This document shows positions 11,376-23,008 of a stretch of 64,000 bases of DNA, one piece after another. This DNA is from Ectobius pallidus (lineage: Eukaryota; Arthropoda; Insecta; Blattodea; Ectobiidae), in assembly GCA_964059195.1 (NCBI GenBank), contig CAXKWD010000002.1:163934559-163998558 (forward strand), in the 5' to 3' direction. Under the pieces are notes generated by a model. It was not told where the DNA came from, ran no database searches, and saw only the letters and a program-made list of their open reading frames with translations. The position numbers and the translations under genes are program-made. Position 1 is the first letter of the stretch, and each line of letters begins with the position of its first letter.

Positions 11376-13014
11376 TTTCATAAAAGTGAAAACATTACCC
11401 GACTGATGACATTATCCGCGATTACATTAAGCGGCGTCCACTGCATACCGCTTCCTCCAAAAATACTAATTCTTTGTTTAACTTGAAGTCGTCCTGAGAC
11501 AAAAATTAAGAAACAGGATCAACACTGCTAAATGAACTGGAATTCCTGCACACAAACATATAAAGTAGCATAAATTGATTCGTATTTTGGTTCACCGTTA
11601 AACTCGCAAGCCCTAGAGTGGACTCAATTATCTGACCTGCCAGATTAACATTGCCCTCTTTATAATAATCATAAGTCATAACTTTTAAATTACGAAGTGT
11701 GATCGACGATGACAATTTTTCGATTGTTAATGTGTAAGAACTGGTTGGCTTCAATAATATTGCTATGTTGTCAACTTGCGTCCTTTAAGTTCTCGTTTTC
11801 AGCGATTTTTTCCTGTCCCAGTAGGCCTATTCAGATATGCATTTCGACACCAACCTGTGCCATCTTCAGTCTGTCACCAGAACTGTTTACAGCTGGGAGA
11901 TACCTAAATGGTATATTCAGCTGGAGCGCTGCGAAGTAAATTAATTAAAAATAAAAATTCGTTGCGACATCTTGTAGATAAAAACGTATTTTGATTAGAA
12001 AAAATACAACTTTGGTTCAGACAAGAGGGTTTCAATTCCTCTCTTATCAGCAGTATTAGCTGGAATTACGGGTTTAATGAAATAATAGTGTTGCAGAAAA
12101 TGGTGTTAGTAGCTGTCAAAAAGTAAAATCGTTTAAAGAGTTGTACTAATGATTTAAATCGGGTATTTGTTAGAGATCCTTACATGAAGTGGATTAAAAC
12201 ACATGATAAATACGATCCTATTCTTGAGAGAGGAAGAAGAGGAATACAAAGGCCAATCCTTCTTCGATCGTCAAGAAGAAGAAAACGTTGGAGGAAGCTG
12301 TGAATGAAATAATAAGTTGTTGTTCCTCGTGTGATTGCTCGTAAAACCTATTTTATGAACACAAATAGAGACAAATACATCAGTTTTGGATATCATCCAA
12401 CTATGCACTACTTCTCATGTGCAAATAGGTAATAGCTGTGTAGTGTGTGTTGTTTTTTCACCGAATAGGTAATAGCCGTGGTGTGTGTGTTGTTTTTTCA
12501 CCTCATGTTTCGAAATCGTTTTTACTACATTTAGCAATCTCTGTGAAAATATGTGCAATGGTAAACCATATATTTTTAAGGAGGAGAGTTTTAAAATACA
12601 AACAACATCGAGCAAATTACAATACTGTTACATACAATACGATAAAGAACTTATTATTTCGAAGAATAGCGAAATAAAGCATTTGATGTTAAACTCAAAT
12701 ATAGTTAATAAATTAATATAAAAATATGTATTAATGCAATCAGAAATTGTTAAATACATCAATAAGGAAAGTGATCTCACATCCTGGGAGAACTTGTCTA
12801 TAAACTATATTATTTCTGATGGAATAAAAAAAAAAAAAACATTCTTTGGTGTTGGGATGAACATTTATGTGTTTTATTTTGTAGAACGAGTCAAACTTAT
12901 GGATATAATTTCGTGCCGTTCACATTACAAACAATATCCAACTCCTTATTCTGTCACAGTCATAACCAATTAGAATTAGCAGTGATATATCAAGATAGGT
13001 TGCTGAACAAACTG
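11376..13014. other. Unidentified 1.6 kb insert within the LINE
   Basis: Separates the endonuclease and RT halves of one LINE. It has no ORF that I recognise and no clear terminal inverted repeats or LTRs. It contains a 40 bp tandem duplication at 12423-12502. A stretch near 12170-12300 reads DPYMKWIKTHDKYDPILERG in one frame, a possible coding scrap of unknown family. It may be a composite of more than one insertion. Confidence 0.4.
12423..12502. repeat. 40 bp tandem duplication
   Basis: Two adjacent units (12423-12462 and 12463-12502), each with ATAGGTAATAGC, a GT-rich core and TGTTTTTTCACC. They differ at only a few positions. Confidence 0.85.
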
Positions 13015-13970
13015 TAACACAAGTAGAAAGGGTATAGGTAAAATAGAAACACTCAAATCTCACCGGGGTAGACCGGGCAGAATTAATTAAGGCAGGTGGG
13101 GATAGATTAAACTCAGAGATCCATAAACTCATTCTTATGATTTGGAGAAGGGAGGAATTGCCAAAGGAATGGAAAGAATCTATCATTATACCGAACCATA
13201 AAAGGGGAGGTAGTGCCGAATGTAATAACTATCGACGAATTTCTCTCCTATCAACATCATACAAAATTCTATCTAATATACTACTTTCAAGATTAACCAC
13301 ATATGCAGACGAAATCATTGGAGATCACCAATGTGGATTTAGGCGAAATAGATCAACCATTGATCATATATTTTGTATTCGCCAAATCTTGGAGAAAAAT
13401 TGGGAATATAATAAGTCTGTTCACCAGCTATACATTCATTTAAAAAGAAAAGCATATGATTCAGTTAGGAGAGACAAATTGTACAATATCCTCATTGAGT
13501 TCGGGATACCAAAGACGTTAGTTAGGCTGATCAAAATGTGTCTACAGAAACCTACAGCAGAGTCAGGGTAGAGAAATTGATATCAGATAGTTTGTCATTA
13601 GAAGCGGATTGAAGCAAGGAGATTCACTATCACCTTTGCTTTTTAATTTCGCTTTGGAATATGCCATTAGGAAAGTTCAGGAAAAAAAAGTAGGCCTAGA
13701 ATTAAATAGCAGTCACCCGATTTTAGCTTACGCAGATGACGTTTGCTTGTTGGGCGATGACAAACACAATCGAGAGAAATGCAGAAAGTCTTTTCGATAC
13801 CAGCAGGAATGTTGGATTGGAAATTAATACAGAAAAAAACTAAGTATATGATCATGGAACTTGAAAATAATGCTCTACAAAATATTAGAATAGCCGGTAA
13901 ATCGTCCGAACAAATGGAAAAATTCAAATATCTGAAAGCAGTAATTACAAACACAAATATAGTCCAGTGA
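13015..13970 (+). pseudogene. LINE reverse transcriptase domain
   Basis: Reads AELIKAGGDRLNSEIHKLI, then a long frame with ESIIIPNHKRGGSAECNNYR, LSTSYKILSNILLSRL, GDHQCGFRRNRSTIDHIF and AYDSVRRDKLYNIL. A frameshift near 13565 leads to KQGDSLSPLLFNFALEYAI and the catalytic box LAYADDVCLLGDD. A further shift near 13790 leads to the segment ending FKYLKAVITNTN. RT motifs are in the right order, but the F/I-D-F-x-K-A-Y-D motif is damaged (HLKRKAYD). It breaks off at about 13965, where intact members continue for several hundred residues. Confidence 0.8.
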
Positions 13971-13975
13971 AAAAC

Positions 13976-14688
13976 CGTAGAAAAACACCAAATAAAAAAA
14001 AAAAAATCGTGTAGATTTGAAATTTGGAAGAGTTGTCGAATGGGGTGTCCTGAACAAAATACTAAAAGTCCCCGAGGGTGAGGAGTGAGCGGGAGGCAGG
14101 GGGCCCACAGAATATCCCTTTTTTAGTTTTTTCGCTTATATCTAAACAATGGTGCACCGTAGGGGAAAAGTTTCTATATAAAAACTTCAAGCTGATAACA
14201 TTTCCTCCCAAGTTTGTTTCTACATATTTTTTTTTATATTCCCAATAGTTTTCGAGATATCCGCCAGCGAAAATAGCAATTTTTTTAACAAGCTCTTTCG
14301 CCTCGCGCTTTTCGACACACTTTGCCTTTTAGCGCTTCAGTCCTTAGGTACACAGCAATGCTCTCATGAAAGAAGTTGTAGGGAAATAAATTCACTTTAA
14401 AATGAGTAGTAATTTTCATACTAGGAGCTCAGAAAGATCACATAAAGTGCAAACTTAAGAAATTCAAACTTACCGCAAAGATGACATCTTGCTAACTTTA
14501 ACTGAATTTCATAAAGCGCTAACTTTGAATTGTAATACAGTTTTTGACTTCGTAACAGTACAAAATATAAATTTCAAATATCCCGGATTGGTGGCGTCTA
14601 AATTTTAATTTTGAGGTTCGAGATACGTCATAAGGCGCTAAAATTAAATTCCAGATTAGTATAAAGAGGGGGCTATCGTCGAAAGCTG
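13976..14688. other. Unassigned non-coding DNA
   Basis: Begins with an A-rich tract (14000) and contains phrases such as TTTTCGAGATATCCGCC that I associate with non-coding parts of DNA transposons. I cannot define ends. It may be leader DNA of the DD82E-type element downstream. Confidence 0.3.
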
Positions 14689-14811
14689 GAGAGAGAGACA
14701 GAGAGAGGGGGAAAAGAGAGAGAGAGAGGGGAAAAGAGAGAGAGAGAGGAAAAAAAGATAGAGATAGTGAGAAAAGAGAGAGAGGAAAAAAAGATAGAGA
14801 TAGTGAGAAAA

Positions 14812-14873
<62 letters not shown>

Positions 14874-14874
14874 T

Positions 14875-14917
<43 letters not shown>
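14689..14917 (+). repeat. GA-rich microsatellite
   Basis: About 230 bp of (GA)n and related GAGATA / GGAAAA variants, uninterrupted near 14886-14917. Long reading frames through it on either strand are low-complexity artefacts. Confidence 0.95.
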
Positions 14918-14920
<3 letters not shown>

Positions 14921-15347
14921 TCCCCTCCTCTCCCCTTTTCCGTACCTGGAATTTGCCAAACTTTTACCGCTTCAAAAGGGGCTATAACTCTTATCATATT
15001 TCATCCGTTTGGTAGTCCTATGCCTGGAAATGTAAAAACAATATGGTTTACTCTTTGATGATGGTACGTACACTTAGCGCACCATATCTCCGAGCTTGCA
15101 CGACCGTTAGGATAAGGACAAAAATGAAGGTGGGAGGGTCAACTACGTGGCATTTCCAGAGCTCCCGCCTGTGTTACTGTGTGACAGGAAAACATCACAT
15201 CAGTATTGAAAAGTGTCTTGTGGTAGTTAGATTTAAAGTGAAAATCATTTTCTGTTCTTAGTGTAAGTTTCAATAATCGTTATTAATTAACACCACCACT
15301 TGTGTAAAATTGTGTATTTGTGTGCGTGTGCGTGCATACCCAGTAAA
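14918..15347. other. Leader region upstream of the DD82E-type transposase
   Basis: No recognisable gene. It probably contains the left end of the transposon whose ORF starts at 15348, but I could not find a matching terminal inverted repeat on the right side. Confidence 0.3.
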
Positions 15348-17153
15348 ATGCCGCCTATTATATCGAAATTGAAGGGAAAGAAATTAAATTCACAATCTAG
15401 AGAAATGCTTTATAATGTCACATTTTTTATGGAAGAAGAAAAAAAAATGGGGAACCAATAATTCCAATAAAAAAAGCACAATTGCGAGCTTCGGCAGCGA
15501 CCAAAGTTTCACGTACTACGCTGCAAGAAATAAAAAGGGAAGCTAAAAAAATGGAGGCGGGTGAAGGAACCTCATTTGAGACGCCGGACAAAAAAGACAG
15601 AAAGATGAATTTGATGGAGAAGTCATTCGTCGAACAATCTATGACTTTTATTTTACAGAGAAGCGTTCGCCCACCATCGAAACCTTGCGACTCAAATTAA
15701 AAGACAGTGTTAATTTTGATGGTTGCAACACAACATTGAGAAAAATAATTAAAAAACTCTGCTTCAGGTGGCGAAAGACCAAATCACAGCTCCAGGTATT
15801 AATTGAGAAATCCGACATTCGGGAGAAAAGGGTTGAATATTTGCGAATGATAATAAAATTCTGAAGTGAAAATCGCCCTATTATTTACATGGATTAAACA
15901 TATGTACTTTCATCTCATGTCCAAAAGAAATCTTGGAGTGACGATTCTGTGAACGGGCTGCTAACACCTGTTTCTAGGGGGCAGCGCTTGATAATAATTC
16001 ACGCAGGTGGGGAAGACGGTTTCGTACCGAATGCTCTTACAATATGGAAACCAAATCAAGCGACAGGGGATTATCATCACAACATGAATCAAATTAATTA
16101 TGAAAAGTGGTTGTTGGAAAAATTAATTCCTAATCTTCCAAACAGAAGTGTCGTTGTGATAGATAACGCTCTCTCTCTCTTTCTTTACCGTAGTTTCACC
16201 TCTCCCTTTTTTTAGGATTTAAGCGACCCAAGCCGCCCGGGCCTTACAGGGCCGCGACCTGTCGGGAGAGGGATTATCTTTGGATCACATACATACTTTT
16301 TTGACCAGACAAGGACATGGAGGGCCTCCCCGGATGAGTGATCAGCCCAATGCCGGGGCCACCTCCGAGACAACACGAACACATAGGACGAGACACACCA
16401 TTCACACACACATTCAATCCAAACAAGGCGAGGATGGGATGAAGATGATAATGACGGCCAGATGATATCTGGGGACCACAAGGGCCTAAAGTTACCCGAC
16501 ATTTGTCTCAAAGGTGAGGAAAAACCCCAGAATAAACCTCACCTAGGTAACTTGTCCCGACCAGGAATCGAACCCGGGCCCGCTGCGTGAGAGGATTGAA
16601 CGCATCCCCTGAGCCACAGCGGTGGACGATAGATAACGCCCCATATCATAATGCCCAAATAAATAGGGCCCCGTCTTCTAATAAATCAAAACAAGAATTG
16701 CAAGAGTGGTTAAGAAGTAACAATATTCCCTTTTCACAGGATATGTTGAAACCCACATTAGCCAAACTTGTGAAGGAAAATAAACCAGCTCGTGCGCAGT
16801 ATTCTGTAGACAATATCTTGAATCTCCACGGACACACAGTGTTACGCTTATCACCATACCATCCTGATTTTAACCCGATTGAGAACATATGGGCTAAAGT
16901 TAAGGGTCAGGTAGCTGCCAGGAATGTTACCTGCAAAATAACAGATGTTAAGCAATTGTGTGAAGATATTTTCCGCAGCATGGGGAAAGAAGACTGGTAC
17001 CCAATTTGTCAACACGTAAAGAAGCTAGAAGATGACTATTATGACAGGGAGGCTCAATTTGATAATATTATTGATCCACTAGTGATATCCTTGGGAGGAA
17101 TGGAAAACGAGACCGATTATGAAAATACTGAAAGCGACGATGAAATAAAATAG
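15348..17153 (+). pseudogene. DD82E-type (IS630/Tc1/mariner) transposase, broken by a SINE
   Basis: Starts MPPIISKLKGKKLNSQSREM and reaches a stop at 15459. It continues in shifted frames through a helix-turn-helix-like region (LRASAATKVSRTTLQEIKR), then TLRKIIKKLCFRWRKT and IREKRVEYLRMI. The first catalytic Asp lies in RPIIYMD at 15892, and the usual following Glu codon is a stop (TAA at 15895). The frame SWSDDSVNGLLTPVSRGQRL leads to SVVVIDNA (second Asp), where the SINE at 16170-16627 interrupts. The C-terminal part resumes with NAPYHNAQINRAPSS and ends in an acidic tail (17153). I count 82 residues between the second Asp and the Glu of NPIENIW. That spacing defines the group known as DD82E (Sailor), within IS630-Tc1-mariner. 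Non-functional. Confidence 0.85.
16170..16627 (-). mobile_element. tRNA-derived SINE (family 1) in the transposase core
   Basis: 458 bp, reading from 16627 leftwards. It has an A-box-like head (GTGGCTCAGGGGATGCG), a B box GGGTTCGATTCC, a unique body containing TCGGGTAACTTTAGGCCC, and a pyrimidine-rich end (GA-rich on the element strand). The 12 bp flanking repeat GATAGATAACGC (16158-16169, 16628-16639) is a target-site duplication. Removing the insert and one copy restores the reading frame around the second catalytic Asp. A second member lies at 59924-60315. Confidence 0.9.
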
Positions 17154-17393
17154 AAGGCAATCGCTCCACTTGACTGCAGTGACTGAAGAGAGAGGTGAGT
17201 ACCTGATGTTTTCATGTTTTCTTTAGCTAACAAAATATGTTGACTTCCTTCCTCTCTTGGTCCATGCGCTAAGAGTAAGGACGCTTTTGAATTCAGGAAA
17301 CAATAGTGCGCGCCATCTACAAATCACGATTTCTTGGGCGCTCGGCTCCCTAGTCCTCATTCGGTAAGTTTCATTCAACTTCGTAGGTAAAGC
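17154..17393. other. 3' flank of the DD82E-type element
   Basis: No gene seen. The transposon's right end probably lies here but is not defined. The last bases (17387-17393) form the left target-site copy of the following MITE. Confidence 0.35.
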
Positions 17394-17732
17394 CAAATAC
17401 TATAGAGACAATACCGGACACTTACTGGTAGGGAAATGGGGGACAGATTTTGCAGCACTCCTGGTGGCACAACCTAGAAACTTGGGGCAAAATTAATATA
17501 TTCAAAACATATATAAACTGTAATATGCTATTCTGAGCCATTAGGTAGATACCCCTTATACATAACATGCAGAGTCTGGCTATTTCGGCTCATCTATTAA
17601 AAACTGTTTAACATATATGTATCTAGATACTGCAATTGTATTCAGTAGTAGCAGGTTGGGCCGCTAGATGGTGCTCAAAATATTGTCCCCCGATATATCG
17701 CAAAGTGTCCTGTATTGGTCTAGATTGTATTT
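17394..17732. mobile_element. MITE with ~30 bp inverted ends
   Basis: About 340 bp without coding capacity. The left end starts CAAATACTATAGAGACAATA and the right end, reverse-complemented, starts CAAATACAATCTAGACCAAT; both then run into GGACACTT. Flanks carry the direct repeat GTAAAGC (17387-17393, 17734-17740), extendable to 8 bp (GGTAAAGC) if the G at 17733 belongs to the target copy. The superfamily is uncertain: 8 bp would fit hAT or P-like enzymes, 7 bp fits few. Confidence 0.8.
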
Positions 17733-17740
17733 GGTAAAGC

Positions 17741-19735
17741 TGACAACATTGAAACACGAAGTACGCTATACACCCTGACATCTAGTGGCTTCAATACTAA
17801 GCTTTCATTCTGTCTCAGGATTCTTATTTATTTATTGACATTATCTTTTCAGACGCCTGGAGTTATGGGGAAAAATACAATCTTTCGATTTGCTGATTTC
17901 ACAAACACTTCATTGTACATCCAACACTTTCCTCACCTCTTTAAGAATTCCGTATGTGACGATCCCGTGAACTCTGATGTCAATTTCAGGGACTGAAAGT
18001 TGAGCGAACTTTTCACAAAACGTATTAAATGCGTTCAAAATTAGGACTATAATTTTCTCCACTTTTAGATGCCTAACCTCTCTTACGTTTTATAACACGA
18101 AATGGTGAAACATGTTCTGCTAAGACTCTTCTTTATGCTTAAAATTAGTCAAGCAGTGTAAAAATATTGAGCCTATATTAAGTATAATATTCTTATTTGA
18201 TGGCTTATTTGCTCTGCCTTCTAGACTGTGTTACTCGCGTAATTCTCGAGACGGCGGTGCTTATTTGATAACCAAACGCTTATGACGTGTAATTAATTGT
18301 TACGCAATACCGTCACCACGTTATATTATTGGACTGCATTAAAATCGTTGTATATTAAAGTCACTACATAAAATACCATACGCGTGATTCTGCTGAAACG
18401 TTATTTGATTGGTTGACAACACTGCAGAAAGACTGGCGGACTAGCTTGTTTTGTTTCCCCCGACCCTCACTTCCCCGTAAATCCAGAAGTGGCGCGCGGG
18501 TAGTACGTACATCTGGGTATCAGCAATTTACAAGGGCCACAACTTACTGCCTCAGCTTGCGAAATGACAAATCAGACATAGATCTACGATTAGTTAACAC
18601 AGTGAAATCTACTGACGTTAGTTTTAGTTTGTTTGAAGGGAAAGCAAAAGGTAATTTTAACAAATTTAGTTGTAAATTTATTCACATATTGGTCTTTCAT
18701 ACGTACCTTATGTATAATATTGCTATGACAGTATCGTTGTGGGTTATTAATTTTCAAACATAAAAATTATATTGCACGAATTTATCCCATAATGATGTTA
18801 TAATCTTTTTATTTAAAGGAGCTATTCATTTCTCATATACTGTCTTTAAAACTAAGCATTATTTTCTTTGTCATCCTGCGAATTTCTCTGAAAAATAAAA
18901 TAAAATAAAATTTTCACTACCGTAAGTTCCCAAAATGTTAATGTAATAGAGTATTTATACAGTGCTCAAGGGATACAAGAATGCAAATATGAAATATTTT
19001 GGTGTTTTATTAATATTTTTGGAGTTGGACTTTAAACAAACATGGATTCTTCACAAAAATAAAACGGCACATTATATACATTTTTTAACGAAACTCATAG
19101 GAGTACAAAGAAAATAATGCTTACATTTGAAGGATGGAGTTTGACAAATAAAATTATGTGTATTTAAAAAACATATACTGTATAATTTTATACCTTCATC
19201 GTGGGGGTCCTTCGAACACAATTCTTGTTTTTTAAATGTAACAGTCATATCGATATGTCACTTAAGTATGGAAAACAAAACCATAACAAAAATATCAATA
19301 AAATTCTTTGTCGTTTGTAGAATTGGTATTTTGAGTTGTGGGTCCCTTTAGACTCTCCGTAAAGCAACTAAACAATGTTGCATTTTGTACGTCACACTGG
19401 AAGTTGATACAGTAAAGTTACGCCAAGGCTAGTATAATATAAGATTGTTTCGTTCCCAAAGCTTTGCGGAGAGTCCTCCACCGACGTGTGACGTCACGAG
19501 GATTTAAGCAGCTACATACAATGGCAATGTGGAAACAAAACTTATTCAACTACAATAATACATGTTTCTGTAAGAATAGACTATATATGATCCTACAAGT
19601 GTAATACCGTAATTGAGAGACCACCTCTGTGTCTGCTCAGTCTCTCAAATGAATACGCTGTAGCAAAATATGAGAACGTTGAAACAAATGAAAATATTTA
19701 AGCTGCTTGTTACTGTAGATATTTATTATATGATT
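17741..19735. other. Unassigned A/T-rich intronic DNA
   Basis: No convincing gene. An open frame at 18413-18763 (116 aa) has no family resemblance that I recognise and a composition like its surroundings. A small inverted-repeat structure sits at 19351-19475. Confidence 0.35.
19351..19475. repeat. Possible tiny MITE: 15 bp inverted pair
   Basis: GACTCTCCGTAAAGC at 19351-19365 and GCTTTGCGGAGAGTC at 19461-19475 are inverted copies with one mismatch, enclosing 95 bp. No target-site duplication is evident. Confidence 0.4.
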
Positions 19736-19737
19736 AT

Positions 19738-19925
19738 TTAACGGCGGGGATGTACTGCACCTTAGGTCTGTGACCGTCGCCGGTGTACCGGAATTTTGTC
19801 CCGCAGGAGATCTTTTACATGCCAATAAATCTATTGACATGGGCCTGTCACATTTATGCATACTAAATCCCATCGGGATCGAACCCGCAACTGGTTCTGT
19901 AAAACATGCTGTGAGTAAAAAAAAC
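19738..19925 (-). mobile_element. tRNA-related SINE-like repeat
   Basis: On the minus strand the segment near 19866-19893 reads as a B box within GTTGCGGGTTCGATCCCGAT. It is followed by a unique body ending in GGTGCAGTACATCCCCGCC. A (CA)n tract at 19929-19948 abuts it. No target-site duplication was identified. Confidence 0.5.
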
Positions 19926-19949
19926 AAACACACACACACACACACACAA

Positions 19950-20300
19950 ACATCCTACATTTATCTAGCAAGGCTTCTTTCTGTACATTTATTGGGGTTC
20001 TTCTACAACTAGAGGCGAGGTAACCCCTGCAGAAATAATTCTTTATTCACAATACCAGGAGAAATGTGAAGGGCCTATCCATTTTATTTATTGACATCAG
20101 CAGACTATTAACAGCTTATAGACAGGAAGCAAATTCGCCTTACTGAGCTGACCACGTAAACTAAATTTGGCAAAGCTCCTCACCCCAATGAGGGGAAAAA
20201 AAAAAAAAAAAGACAAAAGATGGGTTAAGGGTTCGAAAAATTATTATTTTTACCTTCAGATGTAAAAAATGTAAATTGTGGAGCAAGACTCCCCTTTAAA
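19950..20300. other. Spacer with an A-tract, no gene seen
   Basis: Contains a run of A at about 20196-20212, perhaps the tail of an old retroposon. The LINE fragment begins right after. Confidence 0.35.
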
Positions 20301-21380
20301 GATCTGCTTATAAGCAAACTTAGACGTCTACATCTTTCAAATAATGTCGTGAACTGGTTCTGCTCTTACCTTAACGGCCGTCAACAATGTGTTGTTTTAA
20401 ACAATATGAGCTCTTCTTGGCGGGCTGTTAAGGCAGGAGTTCCCCAGATATCTGTACTGGGACCTCTACTTTTTGCAATATATATAAACGACATATCAAA
20501 TAATTTGACTCAGAGTAAATACATGATTTATGCTGACGATATTGTACTCTATACACACTCACGACTCGACCGTGTAAATGACGCTATCGAAGAAATCAAC
20601 TGTGACTTAGACTCGATTTCTAAATGGGCAGAAAGACACGACTTAAAGCTAAATCCTAGGAAGTCACAAGCTATCATAATAGGGCTCAAGCGGCAATTGT
20701 CTAAAATAGATGACAATTTTCTAAACCAAGTGAAATTAAATGATTCTATAATTCCTTATAGTAATACCGTTAAATACCTTGGCATACACATTGACCATAA
20801 TTTAACGTGGGATATGCAAGTCGCTAATATCTGCAAAACAACATTTGCAACGCTGCATACTCTGTATAGTATAAAAGACTGTCTCCCGTTTCAATTAAGA
20901 AAAACACTTGTTCAAACACTCATTTTGCCTCATTTTGATTATTGTGACGTCCTACTTACTGACTTAAACAGCAATTTGACTCAAAGACTACAACGTGTTC
21001 ATAATGCGTGCGTCAGATATATATGTAACATTCGTAAATATGACCACATAACACCGTCACTGGAATCACTTCGATGGGTACGACTGCGTGAGCGAAGATA
21101 TTTTCACTGTCTTATACTGCTCTATAGAATCCTTCATACCTCAACACCTAGCTATCTTTCCAGTCGCTTTCATTACCTTTCTTCCTACCATAACTTGGGC
21201 ACAAGCTCTCAGCTTGACCCCTTACTATCCATGCCTCTTTACAGAACTACACATTATTCGAATTCGTTTACAACAACAGCTATTCGTCACTGGAATTCAC
21301 TGCCTAGCCATCTCAGGAGCTGCCAAACGACTTCACAGTTCAAGCGCCATTTAATAAATTTAGTATATAATAACATTTAG
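20301..21380 (+). pseudogene. LINE reverse transcriptase, C-terminal 359 codons open
   Basis: The in-frame reading starts DLLISKLRRLHLSNNVVNWF and continues without a stop to 21380. It has the GVPQxSVLGPLLF motif (Gln-Ile-Ser here), the catalytic MIYADDIVLYT box, KLNPRKSQAIIIG and KYLGIHIDHNLTW. It then has a C-terminal domain ending in the AIRHWNSLPSHLR motif common at the end of Jockey/CR1-clade ORF2 proteins. The frame is intact for over 1 kb, so the insertion is fairly recent, but the endonuclease and the N-terminal RT are absent. Confidence 0.9.
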
Positions 21381-21600
21381 GAATTGATGCTAATTAGTAA
21401 TATATATTTTAATTTGCATTATATTTTGTAATAACTAGGAATGTATTTGTTTAGACTTTCGTATTTTATATTTCTTTATTTTTAGTCATTTGTATTATAT
21501 ATTCATATTATTCAAGTAGTTATGTTCGAATTTTTTTCTTTGTATTTAATGTACGTTTCTTGTATTCATGTATATCAGTTCTTTTTTAATTTATTATTAA

Positions 21601-21631
<31 letters not shown>

Positions 21632-21725
21632 CATTATGTATTTCATGTTTTTGCCCTGGTTGAGTGGTAGAGAAGGCCTTATGGCCTTAACTCCGACAAG
21701 TTAAATAAATAAATAAATAAAAATC
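20301..21725 (+). mobile_element. 5'-truncated LINE (Jockey/CR1-like) with 3' tail
   Basis: Starts inside the RT domain, as expected for incomplete target-primed reverse transcription. It carries a long open RT remainder, a 3' UTR with a (TTA)n tract near 21596-21632, a small hairpin AAGGCCTTATGGCCTT near 21673, and a (TAAA)n tail at about 21700-21725. No target-site duplication was found. Confidence 0.85.
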
Positions 21726-22231
21726 TTTAAAACAACATTTAATAGTCAGACAACCCTAATTTCAAGTGTCGTGCACAAGTGTTGTGTTAATTTTTATTTA
21801 AACTCCTAGTCAGTTAGGTCTGTGCTATGTTATATTTTTTACTGGCGTGATTATTTAAAAAACTTACGTAAATGTTTATTTTAAAGCAAACAGACTGGCA
21901 GGCCCGACGAGAGGGAGGGGAAGTCGGAATAAGCCGACCAGGTTTTATTTTGTACTTTCTAAATTTACTCTAAAATAAAATTGGTTATCAGTCAATAAAC
22001 AGCTTAAGTTATGTTTTATGTGTTTATTTTATCTGCATTGTCCTGTCGTATAACGGTGACACTGAATTATAAGTTAATCTGAAACGGATTAATCTTCAAG
22101 AAAAATTGATATTTTTGAAAAGTAGAAGCACAAATCCTTTTGGACTCAACAGTAGGCCTCACTAACGTTCTAAACATTAAACTAATATATACAGATAAAA
22201 TTGTTCCTAATAAGAACATTTTAATGTATTT
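21726..22231. other. Spacer, no gene seen
   Basis: A/T-rich DNA. A purine-rich stretch near 21898-21925 is the only compositional feature. No element recognised. Confidence 0.35.
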
Positions 22232-22440
22232 TTCCGTTTCTGCCCGGCATCAGTTAACCTATTTCGTCCAAAATCAATAGGCTTCGTCCCATGGGCATTA
22301 TCAATGGTATACCAAGTTTTATGAAAATCCGATAAAGCGTATTTGGGTTATCGCGCTTACAGACACACGGATAGACAGACAGACAGTCCTGTCTACCAGA
22401 CAATCTCATAAAGTACCGGTGTCATTCTGGCACTTAATAA
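22232..22440 (-). repeat. Dispersed repeat, one-unit copy
   Basis: An inverted, shorter relative of 51681-52195. On the minus strand the order is TTATTAAGTGCCAGAATG-like start, a (GTCT)n-like tract, CGCGATAACC, then one copy of the block with ATACGCTTTATCGGATTTTC and AAACTTGGTATACC. The plus-strand locus has three such blocks. Confidence 0.7.
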
Positions 22441-23008
22441 TTATGTAATATCATTACATAATCTTTTTGTTGCATACATTATAAAGGGCGAGTTAGGTAG
22501 TGAATTTAATAATTGACGGGGGCCTGGGAAATTTGTCCCACGGCCCTGCAGATTGGTTTATATAATAATTGTTATTCCGTGCGCAGATTTTATTTGGCTG
22601 TATTTTCCAGTTTTTCTGTCTCTGAAAAGTATTACTCCATGTTGTTAAATTTTAAAATTTGTTTAATACTTATCTTTGGTCGTAATAATCGTTTAGTATC
22701 TATGATTTCACGATCTGTAATTAAACTGCGATAGACACATGGCAATCAGAAGTGTCTTGGTTTATTTTAGAGATTTTTTATTTCAATTTAATTTTATGTC
22801 AATAAGTGTAGAAAATACACAACTGCACATCGATCTAACTGATAAATTTATTTTTCTAAGTCTAGACGAATATCGCAAAGTAGAGTAAAGTTTCGTTTCA
22901 GGCCTACATCCATAATTTAGAATAAATTACATGAAGTAAATGAACATGCCTAAACATGTAAACATGTAAATGTTTTAAACATAAAACATTATGTTTAAAT
23001 ATAATCTA
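22441..23008. other. Spacer before the LTR element
   Basis: A/T-rich, no gene seen. The three bases CTA at 23006-23008 are repeated right after the 3' LTR. Confidence 0.35.

Larger units (their letters stand above)
10090..13975 (+). mobile_element. LINE (non-LTR retrotransposon) with endonuclease and RT, decayed and interrupted
   Basis: The whole element in sense orientation. Its 5' region (10130-10740) resembles the leader of a LINE family I recall as abundant in cockroach and termite genomes. The apurinic-endonuclease part runs to about 11375, an unrelated insert occupies about 11376-13014, and the RT part resumes at about 13015. Homology stops abruptly at about 13965, so the thumb and 3' UTR are missing. 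Multiple stops and frameshifts make it inactive. Confidence 0.75.

Noticed and set aside
14656..14997. Long Ser/Leu-rich frames on the minus strand
   Set aside because: They are translations of the GA microsatellite at 14689-14917.
18413..18763. 116-codon plus-strand frame
   Set aside because: No recognisable motif, no clear splice or start context, and composition like surrounding intronic DNA.
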